Source: Spinacia oleracea (lineage: Eukaryota > Streptophyta > Magnoliopsida > Caryophyllales > Amaranthaceae). From it: 64,000 bases of DNA. The stretch covers positions 23,117,449 through 23,181,448 of the forward strand of contig NC_079491.1 of NCBI RefSeq assembly GCF_020520425.1, in the 5' to 3' direction. Shown here piece by piece: positions 57,333 through 64,000 of this stretch. Position 1 is the first letter of the stretch; every line of letters starts with the position of its first letter. The position numbers and the translations under genes are program-made. The notes beneath the pieces were generated by a model, which did not search any database, was not told the DNA's origin, and saw only the letters and a list, made by a program, of their open reading frames with translations.

Positions 57333-59012
57333 TGTAACACCCCGACAATTCTCTCTTTTCTAAAATAATCTTTTAATATAAAACGTAGAGAATTATCAAG
57401 GCATTATTGCCCGTGTGAAAACGTAACGGCTTATTCAGAATTTTGCAGCGGAAAACATAAAACTAACTTTAGGTTTATAAATAATCGATTACAGGTTTAA
57501 TCCCAAAAACCAATCAACGAAAATAAGGAAATATAAATAGTACGACAAGTTTAAAGTCCAAATTAACAAACCAAGTCACTTAGCAAAACAAAACTAAATA
57601 TAAGCTCTCAAATCCCGATCCCCATGATGCATCATCTTCAAACCTGTAGATGGACAATGCTTATTAATCCTTAGAGACTGCTCACCAAAGATTGGGTCAT
57701 CACAGGATCAATAAGGCATAGCCATGATCAACATGCACAAGCAAAAGCACGTAATCAGCAAAGCTGAGTACTACATACTAAAACAAAAACAATCTTAACA
57801 TGATACTAATAAACGATAAGTAAGGGCAAACAACACATATTAATTTGAATACCACACTTGACTACACTAGGCTAGACTGGACTAGACTTTTATAACAATA
57901 ACATTATTTTAATTGAAATAGTCAATGGACCGAGTTGCTACTAGAAACTTCTTCTTCTTCACTAAGGAAGACGAGGTACGGGCGCGACTCCGTAAACCCC
58001 AATGACCTGCGATATCGAGGGACTTTTAAATAAAAATAGAACCGGTGATCAATCCGGCCCCAGAAAAAGCCATAGGCTACCCATGACCCCAACTCCTGAT
58101 TGTCCGTCACTTTAGACGTGCACAGTCTAAAGCTATTGCTACTCATTTTTACTTTACATGACTTAACTTTTAATACTTGGTTATGACTCATCAAACATAA
58201 ATATTATATTCAACAAGTAAACACAACTTCTTTTATCTTTGAATTAAACCAGTGATCACAACGTTCAACCAAGAGCCAATTCCAACTATTTTAATCCTTC
58301 CTTTATCCATATTTAAAAACCTTTATTAGGTATAAGGTTCAACTACCAAACAAGGTCCTCGGCCCTTATAAAGTAGTGAAAATCTAAAGAGGAACAACGA
58401 TCAATAAAGATCTAAACCAATATTAAATAATATAAAGTTCCACAAAACTAACATGCTTGCATCAATATTCCATGCTAACATGATTCAATTCTTATAAATA
58501 AAGTTCTATGCTCAACGCATTAATTCAACGACATTGAACATGAAATTCCAACATAAACAAGTTCATAAATATATTCATCATATTCTCAATACAACACACA
58601 TCCAAGCACACAGGTATGTACGTACCTTGTGTAAACAAACTGATAGGCCACTTTAACGAATTCAAAAGTCGCCCACAAACAATTCTCCGCCTAAAACAAT
58701 CAAGAAACGTACCCAAATCAATTCCTAATCATTGGCAACCATAACAAAGAATTCTAAATGCATCCTATACATATTTAGAACATTCCCCAATATCAAAACT
58801 TAAACCTTTGATTTCCTAGCATCATAATTATTGAATTAGTGATTGAAATTCGTTGAAAACTCTTTGCAAACATCGTACTTTAAATTTTCAGAAATATAAC
58901 TAATTTCAAACTACTCCAAAACATAATTAACATTCTTAAAATCAGAAAAATAATAGCTTTAATAATGTATAATCATTCTATTATAATTTTAGAACATTAA
59001 AACCTTAAAAAT
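57333..59012 (-). repeat. LTR-B: truncated 5' LTR of the gag-only element
   Basis: 1.68 kb nearly identical to the left part of LTR-A (50709-52388). It stops abruptly within 'accttaaaaatcc', so the outer 1.5 kb, including the start of the 5' LTR, is missing. It joins directly to a diverged LTR. Confidence 0.88.
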
Positions 59013-61955
59013 CCCTTTTTCTAAAATATCCCTTTTTAAATATAACTGTAGGGAATTATCAAAGTATTATCGCCCGTGTGAAAACGTAACGGCTTATTCA
59101 GAATTTTGCAGCGGAAAACATAAAACTAACATTTAGGTTCATAAATAATCTTATTACATATTAGGTCCAAAACCAATTAACTGAAATAAGGAAATACGAA
59201 TTGTACGACAAATTTCAAATTAAGTTAACAAACCAAATCATTTAAACAAGCAAATATAACTACAAGCTCTCTAATCCCGATCCCAATGATGCATCATCTT
59301 CAAACCTGTAGATGGGCAACGCTTATTGATCCTTAGAGACTGCTCACCAAAGATGGGTCATCACAGGATCAATAAGGCATAGCCATGATCAACACACACA
59401 AACAAAGCACGTAATCAGCAAAGCTGAGTACTACATACTAAACAATAATATTCCTAACATGATACTATTAAAGGAACCATAACATGATACTAATGAACAT
59501 AAGTAAGGGCAGACAAAGCATGATAATTTGACGACCATACTTGACTAGACTAGGCTAGACTTATGATAATAATATTATTTTGGTTGAAATAGACAATGGA
59601 CCGAGTTGTCCATCCAGAAGTCTTCACTAAGGAAGACGAGGTACGGGCGCGACTCCGTAACCTCAGTGACCTGCGATATCGAGGAACGTTTAAATAAAAA
59701 TAGGACACGGTGATCAATCCGGTCCCAGAAAAGGCCATGGGCTACCACCATGAACCCCAACTCCTGTTTGTCCGTCACTTTAGACGTGCACAGTCTAAAG
59801 CTATTGCTACTCAGTTTCACTTTACATGATTTACAAATTGATACTCTGTTATGACTCAACAATCACATAAGGCATATAATCCACATTCGTTCACAACTGT
59901 TTTTATCTTGGAATTAAGTACGTGATCATAAAGGCATCAATCAAGACTCATTCCAATTTACCCAACCTTTCCTTTAACCATGATCAACCCTGTATATGGG
60001 TATAAAGTTTCAACTTACTAAACAAGGTCCTCGGCCCTCATAAAGTAGTGAAAAGCTAAAAAGGGAACAACAACCAATTGATCCAAACCAATCATATAGA
60101 ATAATCTAGTGTTCCCAACCAACGTGTTTGTACCAATAATCCATACCAACATGTTACAGTTCTCTTAGTGCAAAACAAGTTCAATAAGTTTGTCCAACAG
60201 TATTAAACATGCACATTCCATATAACCAAGTTTGTCTATAATATCAACATCACCAAGTTCAACAATAATATCAACATGATTTCAACAATTAGCACACATT
60301 CCAAGCACGCGGGTATGTACGTACCTTGTATAAACAAATTGATAGGCCACTTTAACACTTTCAAAAGTCGCCTAAAGAGAATTCTCCGCCTAAAACAACC
60401 AACAAATATTCCCAATCAATTCCTACTCATTGATAACCATAAGAGAGCATTCTAAATGCATCCTAAACATATTTAGAACTTTCCCCAATATCAAAACTTA
60501 AACATTTGATTTCCTAGAATCATAATTATTGAATTAGTGATTGAAATTCGTTGAAAACTTTCGCAAACATCGTACTTTAAATTTTCAGCAATATAATTTC
60601 ATCTAAAAGCTTCACCATGGTCAATCTACGTTCCTAGTATCTCAACACAACCAATTCAATGATCCATACTCAACCTATCATGATTAATAATCATAAAAAC
60701 TTTGAATTTCATACTTTAAACAATCAAAAACCAATATTTCAGTGTAATTAGATAATCTGAAAATTAATAACTTTATTATAAAATTCATATAATCTCAAAT
60801 TTATAATTTAAATCACAAAACCCATAACTTTAATTCAAGAAAACATAATTCAAGTTAATAAATCATAAATAAGCCCTAACTTAATTTTAATTAGTCAAAA
60901 CTGAAAATTAATTCGTTTTTTAATCTCAACCCAAATCTTAAAATCATGTTCAAACCATAAAAATCATGAATTTCATATCAAGAACATAATCTAAATTAAC
61001 AAACTTTAATTTAAGATAATTAGTTACTTAGGATTTAAGAAAGTAACCAATTCAAGAGTTTAAGGGGAGTGCTGGCCGGCGGACAGCGGTGGCTCGCGGC
61101 AAGGCTGAGCACGGTTGCGTGCGGTGGTCGGGCCTTGGGTCACTGGTTGCTGCGCGAAAACGAAGGGAGTCAAGCCATGAGAGCAAGAACGAAAATAAGG
61201 AAATACAAAGAAGAAGGAGGAAGGAGGAGAAGCTTGAAGAAGAAGAAGGATTTACCGTGTTGATGGTGGTCGGCTGGGCGGCGAGCAGCGGGAGAGAGAA
61301 AGCTGAGTTGCGTGAGGTTGAAGAAGGAGGGTTTTCTCTCTTTCTTTTGGTTTTCACGTGAAGAATAGAGAAGAGAAGGGTTTTATTTTTTTGTTTGGCC
61401 TTTGCCCAATTGGGCTAGGAGTAGGATTTAGGTTGATGAATCCACAATGGGTTAGGACTTGTTTTCTAATTTCAGTAGAACGTGGTTTTGCAATTCGAAC
61501 TCGTTTTAAAGTAAAACTCGAAAATACATTTTGATTTCATAAATCATTTAAAATATTCAAAATGTAATAACATAATTATATTTTAATTACATATTCATTT
61601 CTAAAATTCGTAAATTACATTTAAATATATTAGATATACGTTAAAATATATAAATAAAATATAATAGAATTACGGGGGATTACAATCTACCCCTCTTAAA
61701 AGAAGTTTCGTCCCGAAACTTGACACGGAAATTCACATATCTTTCCAAACTTTTCAACTTATTCTTATTGTAGAAGTACTTTGTGCCACTCTTGTGCACT
61801 CTTTTGCCAACCAAGCGTTACTTGCAATACTCAAGAACACATTTTCTTATGCGGAAGATCTATTTACTTGCATCAACATGTAAAGGTTGCTAGAAATAAG
61901 CATAAAATGCATAAAATATCATAAAAATAGGTAAAAAGCGCGAATTTCTATCGCA
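59013..61955 (-). repeat. LTR-C: 3' LTR of the pol-bearing gypsy element
   Basis: About 2.9 kb, homologous to LTR-A but clearly diverged. It starts about 25 bp inside the expected LTR tip and ends ATTTCTATCGCA at 61955 beside a polypurine tract. The GC-rich block (61070-61300) is shared in position but not in detail with LTR-A. Confidence 0.85.
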
Positions 61956-61965
61956 TTCTACCCCC

Positions 61966-64000
61966 TTAAAGAAAACGAGTTACGCCCTCGTAACTCACCT
62001 CAGAAAATAACTCTGGATACTTGATCTTCATGTCATCTTCGGCTTCCCACGTTGCCTCTTCGTACTCGTGGTTCGACCAAAGCACTTTCACTATGCTGAC
62101 GTCCTTATTGCGTGTACTACGCACTTTTCTATCAAGGATTTTCACAGGCCTTTCTTTGTATGTGAGGCTACTATCAATCTGGATTCTCTCAGGCTCTAAG
62201 ATATGACGCTCATCAGGGATATAGCGCTTTAGTTGGGAAATGTGAAACACGTCGTGCATCTTTTCGAACTCCATTGGCAAGGCTAACTTGTATGCTACTT
62301 TCCCTATTCGTTGCAGAATCTCATATGGGCCTACATACTTGGCACTTAGCTTGCCCTTCTTCCCAAATCTCATCACACCCTTGGTTGGTGATACTTTCAA
62401 GAACACTTTATCACCTACTGCAAATTCATCATCTCTTCTTTTCAAATCAGCATAACTCTTTTGCCTATCCTGGGCAGCTTGAATTCTAGCCTGAATTATT
62501 TTCACATTCCTGACAGTCTCCTCAATGAATTCCGTTTCCAAGACTATATTTTCACTGAAATCATTCCAGCAGGTGGGACTTCTACATTTTCTCCCATATA
62601 GTGCCTCAAAAGGTGCCATCTTAATGCTTGCATGTTAGCTATTGTTGTATGAAAATTCGATCAAGTCTAGATGGTCTTCCCAACTACCCTTAAAGTCAAT
62701 TGCACAAGCCCTCAACATATCTTCCATAGTCTGGTTAGTTCTCTCAGTCTGACCATCGGTTGCAGGGTGGAAAGCAGTGCTCATTTTCAAAGTTGTCCCA
62801 AGGTTCAACTGGACTTTTTGCCAAAATTTCGAGAGGAATCTTGAGTCACGGTCTGAGATAATATCGGTTGGGACCCCATGCAACCTCACTACATGCTTAA
62901 TGTATGTCCTTGCAAGATGTTTCTTTTTCCAAGTCTCTTTAATCGGAATAAACACGGCTGATTTTGTTAGACGGTCCACAATCACCCAAATGGTATCATT
63001 TCCGTTCTTTGATCTAGGCAAGGCAGTAACAAAATCCATAGAAATGGAATCCCACTTCCATCCAGGCACTTCTAAAGGTTGAACTTTCCCCATGGGTCTT
63101 TTGTGGTCTATTTTGACTTTCTGACAGGTTAGGCATCTAGACACAAACTCAGCAACTTCCCGTTTCATATTAGGCCACCAATAGATTTGTTTCAGGTCTT
63201 TGTACAACTTGTCACCCCCAGGGTGCACCGAATATGGAGTATTATGCCCTTCTTCCATGAGACGTCTCTTGAGTTCTTCACACTTCTGCGGTACACACCA
63301 TCTCCCTTTGAACCTCAAACTACCATCCTCATGAATCTCGAAATCCACTTCCTTCCCTTGACCCATCTTTTCTTTGATCTTCCCTAAGTACTCATCCCCA
63401 GCTTGACTTTCTCTAATCTCCTCGAATATGGACAACCCCAATGATAATGCACTCAATTTTGCTCTGGTTTCCCCGGGGTTCACTATTTCCAGGCTAAGTC
63501 TCTGCATATCTCGACACAACTCTTCCGACACTACCAAGACATTCATACTATGGCTAGATTTCCTACTCAATGCATCGGCAACTACATTCGCCTTCCCCTC
63601 ATGGTATTGGATATTCAAATCGTAATCCTTGATCAACTCTAACCATCTTCTTTGTCTCATGTTGAGGTCTTTCTGGGTGAAAATGTATTTTAGGCTTTTG
63701 TGGTCTGTGAAGATCTTACATGTTGCCCCATAGAGGTAATGTCTCCAAATTTTCAAAGCGAAAACAATCGCAGCTAGCTCTAGATCGTGGGTAGGGTAAT
63801 TAGCCTCATATGGTTTCAATTGACGCGACGCATACGCGATCACCTTCCCATTCTGCTGTAACACACACCCCAACCCATTCTTCGACGCATCACTATATAC
63901 CTCAAACCCTTCATTCCCATTAGGCAAAGTCAAAACAGGTGCTGAGGTTAAACGCTCTTTGAGAATTTGGAAAGCTTCCTCACATTTTTCACTCCACTCA
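61966..64000 (-). pseudogene. Gypsy Pol (RT end, RNase H, integrase, chromodomain), one stop
   Basis: The frame is open from the right edge (RT C-terminus, [17 protein letters not shown]) to a TAA at 62635-62637, then in the same frame to the real end at 61966. RNase [16 protein letters not shown] and DHKSLKYIF. Integrase: HHCC region ([11 protein letters not shown] to CLTCQ) and catalytic D, D, E ([26 protein letters not shown]). After the stop the core's end (APFEALYGRKCRSP) is followed by a C-terminal chromodomain (VKVLWSNHEYEEATWEAEDDM), which marks a chromovirus. The premature stop would remove about 225 residues including the chromodomain. Gag, protease and most of RT lie beyond the window. 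Confidence 0.93.
61978..61997. repeat. Perfect 8-bp inverted repeat next to the polypurine tract
   Basis: GAGTTACG and CGTAACTC flank a 4-nt centre, 8 bp from the tract. The same 20 bp is unchanged in the gag-only element (53945-53964). Here it falls in the last codons of pol. Confidence 0.7.

Overview
This is a nuclear segment of a flowering plant, most likely a eudicot. It has intron-rich genes whose proteins match known plant families, AT-rich intergenic DNA and dense layers of plant transposons. I cannot name the species. All calls come from reading the sequence; no database was searched.

Four host genes can be assembled exon by exon with GT/AG junctions and a continuous frame. They are a Rab geranylgeranyltransferase alpha subunit (RGTA1-like, + strand, 5.8-10.7 kb, 700 aa), a prolyl 4-hydroxylase (P4H1-like, + strand, 24.3-35.3 kb, 12 exons, 286 aa), a pirin (- strand, 37.2-39.0 kb, 7 exons) and a mitochondrial ribosomal protein L15 (- strand, 41.8-46.2 kb, 4 exons, 283 aa). 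They act separately: prenylation of Rab GTPases, proline hydroxylation in the secretory pathway, a nuclear cupin-fold protein, and the mitochondrial ribosome.

The rest is mostly mobile DNA. At 2.3-5.1 kb several inverted-repeat elements sit end to end, two of them carrying arrays of short palindromes. RGTA1 intron 2 holds two Tourist-type MITEs sharing a TAA. At 11.6-12.7 kb there is a decayed LINE ORF1. At 13.0-14.1 kb are two sister Mutator-like MITEs, one carrying a Stowaway. From 14.3 to 23.9 kb one old Mutator-like element has been broken by three later insertions: a hAT, an intact Ty1-copia element and another Mutator-like element. P4H introns carry a Stowaway and an antisense LINE; mRPL15 intron 1 carries a probable solo LTR. 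At 48 kb a small Helitron interrupts a tandem repeat that preserves the uninterrupted site.

From 50.7 kb to the right edge are two related Ty3-gypsy (Tekay/Del-like chromovirus) elements on the - strand. The first keeps about 3.2-kb LTRs and a full gag but has no pol, and carries an extra 214-aa ORF upstream of gag. The second carries pol, running off the right edge and interrupted by one stop codon. Their facing LTRs are fused into a hybrid. This gag-only element with an accessory ORF beside a pol-bearing relative is the most unusual system in the window.
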